Source of the DNA: Nitratidesulfovibrio termitidis HI1
Lineage (GTDB): Bacteria > Desulfobacterota > Desulfovibrionia > Desulfovibrionales > Desulfovibrionaceae
Assembly: GCF_000504305.1 (NCBI RefSeq)
Contig: NZ_KI632512.1
Location: 3,895,639 to 3,959,638 of the forward strand
Length of the DNA stretch: 64,000 nucleotides
Direction of reading: 5' to 3'
Part shown: positions 44,607 to 53,800 of the stretch, in pieces
How the letters are laid out: each line of letters starts with the position of its first letter
How positions within the stretch are numbered: the first letter of the stretch is position 1
Made by a program: the position numbers and the translations under genes
Notes under the pieces: generated by a model
Told to the model about the DNA's origin: nothing
The model's database searches: none
The model's input: the letters and a program-made list of their open reading frames with translations, nothing else

Positions 44607-44941
44607 GGGGGTGCTCCTTGCGTCGCCACGCCCCCACGGAATGCGGGGGCGCGCCCCACCATGTAGAGGAAGCACGAAGCCGGGTCAACCGTCCGGCGGA
44701 CGTGGTTTTTCAAGGCCTGGCGCGGGCTGCCGCCATTGGGCGGACCTTGGGAGCGTTCCGCCCGCTGGCGGGGCGCCCCGGAAAGGAGCGTGCCGCGAAG
44801 CGTGCGCCGGGGTGTTGACACCGCCGCGAGCGGATTTAGCTAATTTCCGGAAAGGGTGCGGCGGACATCCTGCTCCATTCGCATGCCGCCGCACTGCGGC
44901 AATGGCAAATCATGAACGTGCCAGACCAAGGAGGTACCCTC
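44607..44941. other. divergent intergenic region with hsp20 promoter
   Basis: About 335 nt between the hypothetical gene and the Hsp20 pair. It contains the promoter candidate at 44815-44844; nothing else was recognised. Confidence 0.6.
44815..44844 (+). promoter_or_regulatory. sigma-70-type promoter for the hsp20 pair
   Basis: A perfect TTGACA is followed after 18 nt by GCTAAT, about 100 nt before the first Hsp20 start. A heat-shock sigma-32 promoter pattern was not seen. Confidence 0.55.
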
Positions 44942-45370
44942 ATGGTGATTGACTTCAGCACACTGTACGACATGCCGAAAAGTTTCGAGAGGATGTTCGA
45001 CGAGATGTCGCGTTTGCATTCGTTCAGTTCGCGGCGCACTGCATATCCGTTGCTGAACGTGCACGAGAACGATGACGGCTATACCGTGGACGTCAGCGTT
45101 CCCGGCGTGGCTCCCGGAGACGTGGAACTGACCCTTACCGACCGCAACCTGATCATCAAGGGCGAACGCAAGGCCACCGAGGGCAGGTATTTCCGGCAGG
45201 AACGCCTTTCCGGTTCGTTCCAGCGCATTCTGAGCCTGAACGTGCCAGTGGACCGCGACCGCGTTTCCGCCCGCAGCGAGAACGGCATCCTGCGGGTGAC
45301 CCTGCCCAAGGCCGAAGCCGTGAAGCCGCGCAAGATCGCCGTCGAAGCGTCGGCAGGAGGTGTGCAATGA
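44942..45370 (+). CDS. small heat shock protein, Hsp20 family
   Basis: 142-residue ATP-independent holdase. The alpha-crystallin domain runs from about 40 to 132, with LLNVHENDDGYTVDVSVPG at its start and the dimer-interface motif SENGILRVTLPK near residue 115. The ATG at 44942 has AAGGAGG. Its stop codon overlaps the start of the second Hsp20 gene, giving coupled expression. Two different Hsp20s made together usually co-assemble. Confidence 0.93.
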   Translation: MVIDFSTLYDMPKSFERMFDEMSRLHSFSSRRTAYPLLNVHENDDGYTVDVSVPGVAPGDVELTLTDRNLIIKGERKATEGRYFRQERLSGSFQRILSLNVPVDRDRVSARSENGILRVTLPKAEAVKPRKIAVEASAGGVQ

Positions 45371-45819
45371 TGCCCGACATGCCCAATACGGCAGACATCG
45401 CCGAACGCAACGCCAGTCCGGCCCGCAACGCGGAAACCGGAGGCTCCGAGCGCTCCGCCCCGGCGCGCGAAGGCAGCGCAACGCGCATCGAGCGGGTATC
45501 GCCCGCCACGGACATCATCGAGCAGGCCGACGGCTTCCATATCCTGATGGATCTGCCCGGCGTGCCGCCGGACGGACTGACCATCGATCTCGAAGAGAAC
45601 GAGGTCACCGTTACCGGGCGCAGCAGCTATGCCCCGGCGGGCAACGACCGGCGCATGCACGCCGAGTTCGACGCCGTGGAGTTCGTGCGCACCTTCACCC
45701 TGTCGGACATGGTGGACAGGGAGCGCATCCGCGCCGTGCTCAAGGACGGGGTGCTGAACCTGTTCCTGCCCAAGGCGGAAGCGGCGAAGCCCAGGCGCAT
45801 CGAAATCTCGCAGGGATAA
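45367..45819 (+). CDS. small heat shock protein, Hsp20 family
   Basis: 150-residue Hsp20 overlapping the previous gene by 4 nt. The alpha-crystallin domain spans about 52-148 (IIEQADGFHILMDLPGVPPDGLTI in form), ending with LKDGVLNLFLPKAEAAKPRRIEI. A charged, low-complexity N-terminal arm of about 45 residues differs from the first paralogue. A strong terminator follows. Confidence 0.92.
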   Translation: MMPDMPNTADIAERNASPARNAETGGSERSAPAREGSATRIERVSPATDIIEQADGFHILMDLPGVPPDGLTIDLEENEVTVTGRSSYAPAGNDRRMHAEFDAVEFVRTFTLSDMVDRERIRAVLKDGVLNLFLPKAEAAKPRRIEISQG

Positions 45820-45841
45820 CGCATCCCCACCGTCGCAATGA

Positions 45842-45872
45842 AAAAGGCCCCCGGCAATGTCGGGGGCCTTTT
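45842..45872. terminator. bidirectional terminator hsp20 / corA
   Basis: AAAAGGCCCCCG and CGGGGGCCTTTT form a perfect 12-bp stem around a 7-nt loop. A and T tracts at both sides suit termination in both directions between convergent genes. Confidence 0.93.
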
Positions 45873-45931
45873 CGCGATGTGTGAGTACGCTTCGTGCTCT
45901 TCGGGAGATGAATGGGCAGTCGAAACAGCCC

Positions 45932-47284
45932 CTACCGGAACCAGCCGCGCTTGTGGAAAAACCACATCATCCCCCCGGCCACCGCCAGCATGGCGCCCAG
46001 CGCCACGTAGTAGCCGTAGTCCCAGTTCAGTTCCGGCATGTGGCGGAAATTCATGCCGTAGATGCCCGCGATGACCGTAAGCGGCATGCACACCGCCGTG
46101 AGCACGGTGAGCACCCGGATGCGATGGTCGGTGTTGCGTTGCAGCAGCAGCAGGTAGAACTGGTACAGGTCGCGCAGGCGCATTTCCAGCCGGGCCTGGC
46201 TGCGGGCCAGGTGGTTCTGGTTGTCCATGATGTCGCGCAGTCCCTCGCGCTGGCTGGTCAGGGGCAGGGCGGTGGCCTGCAATGTCTGGAGCGTGGCCAG
46301 GCAGTAGAACTGGTCCTCGAACTGGATGGACAGCCGGGTGATGGCGCGCTTCAGCGGCAGGATGTCGTCGGGGCTGGCCGCGTCGGGGGTTTCGTCCAGC
46401 AGTTCGGCCAGTTGTTCCACGCGCGTGCGGGCTTCCATGTAGAAATGCACGTTGGCGTCGATGCAGGCATCCAGCAGAAAGATGAGCAGCGCCTGCACGC
46501 TGGCCTGCAGCGGCGCGTTGCCGGAGCGGATCATCTGCACCAGTTTGTCCAGCAGGGGGATGTCCTCGTCGTGCAGGGTGATCATGCGGCCCGGCAGGCA
46601 GAGCACCGTCAGGTAGCGGCTGTGCTGCGAGTCCCAGTCGTGGCGGGTGGGCAGGTGAACCATGATGCCTGAAGGGAACACGCTGACTTCGGGGTAGCGG
46701 CGCGGTGCAAGGCAGGCTTCGGTCACGTCGTCGGGCAGGTCGTAAGGGGCCAGGAAGCGGCCCAGGTCGCTGCGCGAGGGGGTGGTGATGTCATGCCATA
46801 TGACGGCAGGCCTCGTGGACTCGGCACCGTCCGATGGGATGGCGGCAGGCCTCGTGGACTCGGCACCGTCCGATGGGATGGCGGCAGGCCTCGTGGACTC
46901 GGCACTGCCTGGCCATATTACGGCGGGCCTCGCGGATTCGGCACCGTCCGATGGGATGGCGGCGGGCCTCGCGGATTCGGCACCGTTGGCCTGCATGTCT
47001 GCGGGGCTCGCTGGCTCGGCGTCGTTTTCTGCCGTGGCGGTGGACCCTGCGGATTCGGCCGCGCCTTCGGGCATGCCGGGCGCTCTCGGGGCCTCGGCTT
47101 CCTGCGGCGGAACGGGGCCGGGCTCCCGCGGACAGGCGCCGCTTGGCGCCACGGGCGCTTCCGTGCCGGGCTGTACGGCGGCAATGGTGCAGTCCGGCGC
47201 CAGATGCAGGGTGCGTACGCGCAGGCTGCCCGTGGGGGCGGCATCCGGCAAGGTCGTGGAGAAGGTCTCAGGGGCGGTGGGCAT
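45932..47284 (-). CDS. CorA-family divalent metal transporter with repeat-rich N-terminus
   Basis: 450-residue inner-membrane Mg/Co/Ni-type channel. The C-terminal two membrane segments and the GMN signature (AGIYGMNFRHMPEL near residue 408) are clear, after a long cytoplasmic helical region with ARTRVEQLAELLDETP. Residues about 95-160 consist of five 13-residue repeats of the type AAIPSDGAESTRP, absent from known CorA. The ATG at 47284 is preferred to a GTG at 47311 because GGAG lies 10 nt upstream. The last residues are KRGWFR, typical of the family. Confidence 0.88.
   Translation of the reverse strand: MPTAPETFSTTLPDAAPTGSLRVRTLHLAPDCTIAAVQPGTEAPVAPSGACPREPGPVPPQEAEAPRAPGMPEGAAESAGSTATAENDAEPASPADMQANGAESARPAAIPSDGAESARPAVIWPGSAESTRPAAIPSDGAESTRPAAIPSDGAESTRPAVIWHDITTPSRSDLGRFLAPYDLPDDVTEACLAPRRYPEVSVFPSGIMVHLPTRHDWDSQHSRYLTVLCLPGRMITLHDEDIPLLDKLVQMIRSGNAPLQASVQALLIFLLDACIDANVHFYMEARTRVEQLAELLDETPDAASPDDILPLKRAITRLSIQFEDQFYCLATLQTLQATALPLTSQREGLRDIMDNQNHLARSQARLEMRLRDLYQFYLLLLQRNTDHRIRVLTVLTAVCMPLTVIAGIYGMNFRHMPELNWDYGYYVALGAMLAVAGGMMWFFHKRGWFR
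46806..47000. repeat. 39-nt tandem repeat in the corA-like gene
   Basis: Five 39-nt units in exact register (46806, 46845, 46884, 46923, 46962). The first two are identical; the others differ in blocks. They encode five 13-residue repeats of the cytoplasmic N-terminal region. Confidence 0.95.
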
Positions 47285-47494
47285 GGCGGGGATGCTCCGA
47301 AAAATGTGCACCGCGCGGGTGCGTTGATGGGGGCGTGTGTAGCATCATTCGCGGCGTTGCGTAAGGGCGTGGCGCGGGCGCGGAGGCGGGCGTGCGGTTC
47401 GCGCGTATGCGTTGCCTGAACGGTGGACGGATGCTAGGCTTGATCGGGGCCAACCGCCTTGCGGACGCCGCGCCGGATCATCAGGGGGCTGTCG

Positions 47495-48736
47495 ATGGAA
47501 TGTACGCCGCAGGACTCGCAGGACAAGTTGCGGGTGCTTTTCGTGGACGACGAGCCCAACGTGCTGCACGGGCTGCGTCTGGCGCTGCGCCACATGCGCG
47601 ATGCATGGCAGATGTCCTTTGCCGGCAGCGGGAGCGAGGCGCTGGACATTCTTGCGCGCGAGCCGCACGACGTGGTGGTTTCGGACATGCGCATGCCCGG
47701 CATGGACGGCGACAGGCTGCTGGCCGAAGTGCAGCGCCGCTTTCCCGACACCCTGCGCATCATCCTATCCGGCTATTCCGATTATGCCATGATCATGCGC
47801 ACGGTAAAGCCCGCCCACCAGTTCCTCAGCAAGCCGTGCAGCCACGAGGACCTGGCCCGCACCGTCAACCGCGCCCTGCGCCTGCGCGAGGTGCTGTGCA
47901 ATCCGCGCATCAAGGGGCTGCTGGGGGCCATCGGTTCGCTGCCGTCGCTGCCCGAGGTGTTCGCCGCCCTGCGCGAGGAGATGGACAAGCCGGAGCCTTC
48001 GCTGCAACGCATCGGCGACCTGGTTTCGCAGGACATGGGCATGACCGCGTCGGTGCTCAAGCTGGTCAATTCCTCGTTCTTCGGGTTGCGCCGCCACATC
48101 GGCACGCCGCGTCAGGCGGTGGTGCTGCTGGGGCTGGAAACCGTGCGCGGCCTGTTGCTGCTTTCCGAACTGTTCCGGCAGTTCACCCTGCCACCGGAAC
48201 TGGGCTGCTCCACGGACCTTCTGTGGCGGCACTGCACCGGGGTGGGCCGGTTCAGTCGGGCCATCGCGGCGGTGGAGGGGCTTTCGGCGGCGGAGCAGGA
48301 CGACTGCTTCATCGCCGGGCTGCTGCACGACGTGGGCAAACTGGTGCTGCTTGCCCACATGCCCGAGGAATACGGCGCGGCCCTTGCCCGGGTGCGCCAG
48401 GGGGACGCCACGGTGCATGACGCCGAGCGCGAGGTGTTCGGCGCTTCGCACGCCGAGATGGGGGCGTATCTGCTGGCCCTGTGGGGTCTGCCCGATACCG
48501 TGGTGGAGTCCGTGTTCCGCCACCACGCGCCCGCTTGCGGCAATGGGGAGGTTGCCTGCGTGGCCGCCGTGCATGCCGCCAATGCCCTGCACCATGAACT
48601 GGTGGTGCTGACGCCTGGCCGGGCGCCGCGACCGGCGGACACCGACTGGCTGGCGGCCTGCGGATTTGAGGGACGCATGGCTGCCTGGCGCGAGGCCTGC
48701 GCGGCCACCCTGGCCGCGCAGGAGCAGGAAGCCTAG
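47495..48736 (+). CDS. REC-HDOD response regulator
   Basis: 413-residue signalling protein. Residues 12-130 are a receiver (VLFVDDEPNVLHGL acidic pocket, VVSDMRMPGMDG phospho-acceptor Asp, FLSKP lysine). Residues 145-340 are an HDOD domain (LPSLPEVFAALREEM, SVLKLVNSSFFGL, LLGLETVRGLLLL, then LLHDVGKLVLL with an intact HD pair). HDOD proteins act in c-di-GMP, motility and stress signalling. The ATG at 47495 follows a G-rich ribosome site. No sensor kinase is adjacent. Confidence 0.9.
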   Translation: MECTPQDSQDKLRVLFVDDEPNVLHGLRLALRHMRDAWQMSFAGSGSEALDILAREPHDVVVSDMRMPGMDGDRLLAEVQRRFPDTLRIILSGYSDYAMIMRTVKPAHQFLSKPCSHEDLARTVNRALRLREVLCNPRIKGLLGAIGSLPSLPEVFAALREEMDKPEPSLQRIGDLVSQDMGMTASVLKLVNSSFFGLRRHIGTPRQAVVLLGLETVRGLLLLSELFRQFTLPPELGCSTDLLWRHCTGVGRFSRAIAAVEGLSAAEQDDCFIAGLLHDVGKLVLLAHMPEEYGAALARVRQGDATVHDAEREVFGASHAEMGAYLLALWGLPDTVVESVFRHHAPACGNGEVACVAAVHAANALHHELVVLTPGRAPRPADTDWLAACGFEGRMAAWREACAATLAAQEQEA

Positions 48737-48792
48737 CGGCACTGCGGTCGTCCCCCAGCCCGGACCGCCTCTGTCCTGTTCCGGCGCGTAGT

Positions 48793-48847
48793 GCGTCCGG
48801 TCAACGTCCGGTTGGCGTCCGGTGGGCATTCGGCCAGCGTCCGTTTT
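48793..48847. repeat. 11-nt tandem array, five units
   Basis: Five 11-nt units of the type GCGTCCGGTNN in register, 57 nt past the HDOD stop codon. Confidence 0.85.
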
Positions 48848-48968
48848 GCCGTCGCTGCGCGCCCTGTCCGAGCGGGGCAGATCCCCGGCGGCGGCCCGCC
48901 GGGTGCCTTTTGGACTTGCCTTCGCCGCCCTGCGGGGGTAATGAAGCCGTTCCGCAACACCCCGCCCG

Positions 48969-48996
48969 ACCACAGGTGCCAGCCTGTGGTTTTTTT
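48969..48996 (+). terminator. orphan rho-independent terminator
   Basis: ACCACAGG and CCTGTGGT form an 8-bp stem around six bases, followed by TTTTTT. It may end the HDOD transcript or an unannotated small RNA. Confidence 0.8.
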
Positions 48997-49367
48997 GCGG
49001 CGGTGGATGCTTTGCCACGGCCATGCCGCCGGTTTTCCATAATCCCCAACAGTTGCGTCCACGGGCCGATGCCCGCCGCACCCGGACCAGACGTCCGGGG
49101 GCAGTGCGTCGTCCGCCCGCAGATATTGCGGACGCGTCGCGGAATGCAGGCCGCGTCAGGGGGGAGTGACGGCGGCTGCACGCGGCGCATTGTTGCGGGG
49201 TACACGGATGCGGGCATGCACCCCGCCGGGTGCCGTTCCGTTCCCTTGCCGGGGGCGGACGGCCGATGGAGCGCGGGGGGGAATCATTCTTTTCCGGGAT
49301 GGCACGGACCGTCAGGCGGCATGGCCGCCGGACGGCCTGCGCCGCCCGACAAGCGAAAGGTGTGTTG

Positions 49368-49883
49368 ATGCGCAGTACAGGACTTGCCGCCGGGGCGATC
49401 ATCGAGGCCAAGTGCACCCGATGCAACGACATTACCGGCCACGTCATCGTGGCCATGGTCGGCGGTGAAGTGGTGAAGGTCGAATGCCGGGCCTGCGGCT
49501 CGGTGCACAAATACCGTCCCCAGAAAAAGGACGCCCCGCGCAATGCCGCGCCCTCCGTGCGCAAGGTGCGCGCGGGCGCCACCCGCGCCGAGGCCGTGGA
49601 CGTTTCTGCCTCGCGTTCCGAGGCCGCCCGCAAGGCCGCCGCAACCCGCGCCAATCAGCGGGCCGCGCGCGACGCCGAGGCCACCGAAGTGGCCTGGAAG
49701 GTCGCCATGACCCGCAACCCTGCGGAAGTAAACCGCAAGTACAGCATGAGCGAAGGCTACGAAGTGGGCGAGATCATCGATCATCCCGTGTTTGGCCCTG
49801 GCGAGGTGCGGGCCGTGGTGCGTCCCGACAAGGTGGAAATACTCTTTCAGGAAGGCCTGAAGGTATTGCGCTGCGTCTGCTAG
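49368..49883 (+). CDS. zinc-ribbon protein with a C-terminal PcrA/CarD-like beta module
   Basis: 171-residue protein, not named. C16/C19 and C40/C43 (CTRC and CRAC) form an N-terminal zinc ribbon. An alanine/arginine-rich linker follows. The C-terminal 40 residues (VGEIIDHPVFGPGEVRAVV) contain an HPxFGxGxV motif, as in the C-terminal modules of UvrD/PcrA helicases and CarD-like RNA polymerase-binding proteins. It may therefore bind RNA polymerase or nucleic acid, which is inference. A strong terminator follows. Confidence 0.75.
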   Translation: MRSTGLAAGAIIEAKCTRCNDITGHVIVAMVGGEVVKVECRACGSVHKYRPQKKDAPRNAAPSVRKVRAGATRAEAVDVSASRSEAARKAAATRANQRAARDAEATEVAWKVAMTRNPAEVNRKYSMSEGYEVGEIIDHPVFGPGEVRAVVRPDKVEILFQEGLKVLRCVC

Positions 49884-49924
49884 CTGCTTTGTGGCGCCGT
49901 CTGCGCACCATCCTGCGGACAACG

Positions 49925-49954
49925 AAAAAACCCGGAGCTTGCTCCGGGTTTTTT
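49925..49954. terminator. bidirectional terminator zinc-ribbon gene / surE
   Basis: AAAAAACCCGGAGC and GCTCCGGGTTTTTT form a long perfect stem with A and T tracts at its base, between convergent genes. Confidence 0.93.
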
Positions 49955-49983
49955 CATGTGTCCTGATCTGGTGTTGCGCCAAT

Positions 49984-50787
49984 TCAGCGCCCGCCGTCCA
50001 GCCATGCGCGGATGTCGCCGAAGGCGGTGCGCGCCGTGAAGTCGAGGGTCAGCGGGGTTACCGAAACCACCCGGTCCACGCTGAGGGCGTAGACGTCGGT
50101 TTCCGGCGATTCGCCAGGGGCTGCCCCCTTGGTCACGGTGGCGTCGCCCAGCCTGCTGCCCAGCGAAGGGGCGGTCAGGCGCGATTCGTAGTACATGTCC
50201 GGCGAAAGGCGGGTAAGCCGCCACGGCGTGTCCGGGGTGGCCCCGGCGGGCACGTCGATCTTCAGCACGTGCACGTCGCCGGGCAGGCCGCGTTCCAGCA
50301 CCATGCCCGCGAACAGCGTCAGAAAGTGCATGGCCGCGCTCCAGTCCTGCTCGGTGTACGCGTGGTGCGACTCGATGCCTGTTTCCATGGATACGGCCAG
50401 CGCGGGAATGCCCCGGCAGGCCCCTTCCAGCGCGGCGCCCACCGTGCCGGAGCTGGTGATGCTGGCCCCCAGGTTTTCACCGTAGTTGATGCCGGACACC
50501 AGCAGCGCGGGGGCGTAACCGGGCATCACCTTCAGCCCGTGGCCCACCGTGGCGGCAGGGGATGCATCGCAGGCCCAGGCCCGCAGCGGAGCGCCCGCCA
50601 CGGCAAGTTCCACCTGTTGCAGGATGGCGTTGCGGTTGCCGGTCTGGGCGCGACCCATGGCCGTCTGCTGGTGCAGGGGGGCGAACACGTCCACCCCGCC
50701 CAGGGGCTGTAGCGCCTCCGCCGCGGCCAGCAGGCCGGGCGAGCGCACGCCGTCGTCGTTGGTCAGCAGGATGCGTGGTGCGGTCAT
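49984..50787 (-). CDS. surE: 5'/3'-nucleotidase SurE
   Basis: 267-residue metal-dependent nucleoside monophosphate phosphatase of stationary-phase survival. The metal-binding LLTNDDGVRSPGL is at residues 7-19, DVFAPLHQQTAMGR near 33 and LLVSGINYGENLG near 94, the SurE family blocks. It is 36 nt downstream of the GGDEF/EAL gene start region only in coordinates; both are minus-strand and surE lies after that gene's stop at 50824 in the other direction, so it has its own start context. Confidence 0.93.
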   Translation of the reverse strand: MTAPRILLTNDDGVRSPGLLAAAEALQPLGGVDVFAPLHQQTAMGRAQTGNRNAILQQVELAVAGAPLRAWACDASPAATVGHGLKVMPGYAPALLVSGINYGENLGASITSSGTVGAALEGACRGIPALAVSMETGIESHHAYTEQDWSAAMHFLTLFAGMVLERGLPGDVHVLKIDVPAGATPDTPWRLTRLSPDMYYESRLTAPSLGSRLGDATVTKGAAPGESPETDVYALSVDRVVSVTPLTLDFTARTAFGDIRAWLDGGR

Positions 50788-50823
50788 TGCGTGTCTCTCG
50801 TGTGGCTGGCGCGGCGATGGCGA

Positions 50824-53800
50824 TCAGCCGAGGCTGTCTGTCTGCGGGACGGTGCTCCCGGGCATGCCCCCGGCGGCGATGAATGCCACGGCCCGGTCCT
50901 CGGCGACGGGACGGGAGAAATGGTACCCCTGCACCGAGTGGCAGCCCAGTTCCGCCACGATGGCGAGCTGCTCCGCCGTTTCCACCCCTTCGGCCACCAC
51001 GTGCAGCCCAAGGCTGCGGCCCAGGGTGACCACGGTGCGCACGATCTCGCGGTTTTCCGCATCCCCGGCCACGGCGGACACGAACGAGCGGTCCACCTTC
51101 AGGGTGTCCACCGGAAAGCGTTGCAGATAGGCCAGTGACGAGTAGCCGGTGCCGAAATCGTCGATGCCGATGCCCACCCCCAGACGGCGCAGGGCTTCCA
51201 GCCGCTGCAATGCGCCGTCCGGATCCTTCATGATGGCGGTTTCGGTAATCTCCAGTTTCAGGGCATCGGGCGGCAGGCCGGTGTCGGTCAGGACGCGGGC
51301 CACGCGCCCGGTAAGGTTGGGCTGCGATGCCTGCCGGGCCGAAAGGTTCACCGACACGTACAATTCGTGCGCGCCGGGCAGGGTGGCCCGCCAGCGGGCC
51401 AGGGTGGCCGCCGCCTGTTCCAGCACCCACTGGCCGATGCGCAGGATCAGCCCCGTCTCTTCCGCGATGGGGATGAACCGGGCCGGGGGCACCGCGCCCT
51501 CGGTGGGGTGCCGCCAGCGCACCAGCGCCTCGAACCCCAGCAGCCGTGCGCCGTCCACGCCGAACACCGGCTGGTATTCCAGGTACAGTTGCTTGCGGCG
51601 CATGGCCATGGAAAGGTCGCCTTCCAGGGTCATCATTTCCAGGGTGTGGCGGTGCATGGACTGGTTGAACACCCGGAAACGTCCCTTGCCCTGGGCTTTC
51701 GCCTGGTACATGGCGATGTCCGCGTCGCGCAGCAGCGCGTCTGCCGTATCGTACCCCTGGGTGCGCAGCACCATGCCGATGCTGGCGGACGTGCGCACCA
51801 CCTTGGCGCCCATGCGCACCGGGCGTTCCAGCGCGGCCAGCAGGCGGCGGGTGATCTGCACGATGCGCCGGGGCGAATCCACGTCTTCCAGCAACAGGGC
51901 GAATTCGTCGCCGCCAAGCCGGGCCACGGTGTCGCCCGCGCGCACCACCGGGCGCATGCGCCGGGCCACCTCCACCAGCAGGTTGTCGCCCGTGGTGTGG
52001 CCGTGGCTGTCGTTGATGAACTTGAAGCGGTCCAGGTCCAGCATCAGCACGACAAAGCGATAGCTGTCGTTGCGGCGGCGCCGCTGGATGGCCCGGTCTA
52101 TGCGGTCCAGCAGCAGGGCGCGGTTGGGCAGGCCGGTAAGCGGGTCGTGCAGGGCGAGATGGGTCAGCATTTCCTCGCCCTGCTTGCGTTCTATGGCCAC
52201 GGCCACCTGTTCGGCCACCGGCACCATCAGTTCCGCGTCGCGGGCCGAGAAGAATTCCGAATCCTCGTAGTGCTGCACCACCATGGCCCCGATGACCTTG
52301 CCGCGCGAGCGCAGCGGGGTGCCCAGCCAGGCCGCCGGGCGCGCACCGAACACCGGGCGCGCCGCGATGTCGTTGCTGTGCAGGTGCACCTGCCTGCCGG
52401 TGCGGATGACCTCGAGCGTGGGGCTTTGCACGCCGGGGTCGGAAATGTGCTCCACGGGGTTGTAGCGGGCGTCGCGCTCGTCGGCGAAGTAGGCGAAGTC
52501 CAGCCGGTCTTCCGGTTCGTTGACCAGGGCGATGAAGAAGTTGGGGGCCTGCACGTGACGGCGCAGGGCCGTATGGATGGACAGGAACAGTTCGTCCAGG
52601 TCGCGCGTTTCGTTGATGGCGTTGGCGATGTGGAACAGGATGCCCGCGATGGCGTCGCCCTGCTTGTGGTCGGTGATGTCGGCCAGTGCCCCGGCCACGC
52701 GATTCAGGCGTCCGCCGGGGCCGCGCCGGGCCGCGCCGCGCGCCAGCACCCAGCGCCACGTGCCGTCGGTGTGGCGGATGCGGAATTCATGCTCGAAGCG
52801 CTCCGCGTCCTCTCCGGTGATGCGGCGCACCTCGGACAGCACGCGCAGCCTGTCCTCCGGGTGCAGGATGGCCGCGATGTCCATGGGCGACATCCGTTCA
52901 TCGGGGGCTCGCCCCATGATCTCGAGGCAGCGCGGCGAATGGTACAGGGTGTTGGTGGCCAGTTCCCATTCCCAGATGCCGTCGTTGGTGGCGGAAATGG
53001 CCATGTCGTAGCGCTGGCGGCTTTTTTCCAGTTCCAGCACCTGGTTGCGCCGTTCCGTTATGTCGCGGATGGTCTGGATGACCCCGGCGAGCCGCCCTTC
53101 ACCGTCGCGCAGGGCGGATGCCACGGTCCACACGTGGGCGCCCCGGCCGCCGAACAACGTGGGCACGTAGGCCTCCGCCGTCAGCTTGTCGCCCTGTGCG
53201 CCGAACATGGTGTAGTGGCTGGGCAGGGGCATGTCCGGGCTGAAGAACCGGTCGCCCAGCAGGGGGATGCGCTCGCCGTAGAAGGGCAGGGCGTATTCGA
53301 AGTTGCCGCGCCCCAGCATCTCGCCCGCGGAATGGCCGGTCATTTCCTCCATGGCGCGGTTCCAGGCGGTGACCCGGCGGCTTGCGTCCAGCACCAGGGC
53401 CGCGTCGGGCAGAAAGTCGATGATGTCGCGCAGCCTGCGCCACGCCTCGGAAAGCTGGTCCTGCATCACCTTCTGCTCGGTGATGTCCAGTACGAAGCCG
53501 TCGATGTAGTCCACTTCCGCCGGGGTGTTCTCTGCTCTTCCGCTGGCACGGCCCGTACTGTCCGAAGCGCCAGCCTGGCCCGTGAGGGCCGTCTGGGCCG
53601 AAGCCGGGCCGCGCACCAGCCGCGCGCTGACCAGCCCCCAGAACAGGCTGCCGTCGCGGCGCTTCAGGCGCAGTTCCATGCGGTCCACGCGGCCCGTGGC
53701 CTGCAACGCGCCCACGAAGCGCTGGCGATCCGCAGGGTTGGCGTACATCTGCCGGGGAATGTCCGAGACGCATTCCAGCATTTCTTCCGTGGTGGGGCAG

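Larger units (their letters stand above)
48737..49367. other. intergenic region with repeat array and orphan terminator
   Basis: About 630 nt. It holds the 11-nt array (48793-48847) and a good plus-strand terminator (48969-48996) more than 230 nt after the HDOD stop. The rest is GC-rich with no convincing gene. Confidence 0.6.

Noticed and set aside
46793-47419. 208-residue plus-strand frame of Gly/Arg-rich repeats
   Set aside because: It is the complementary strand of the 39-nt array in the corA-like gene; its repeat periodicity is only a reflection of that array.
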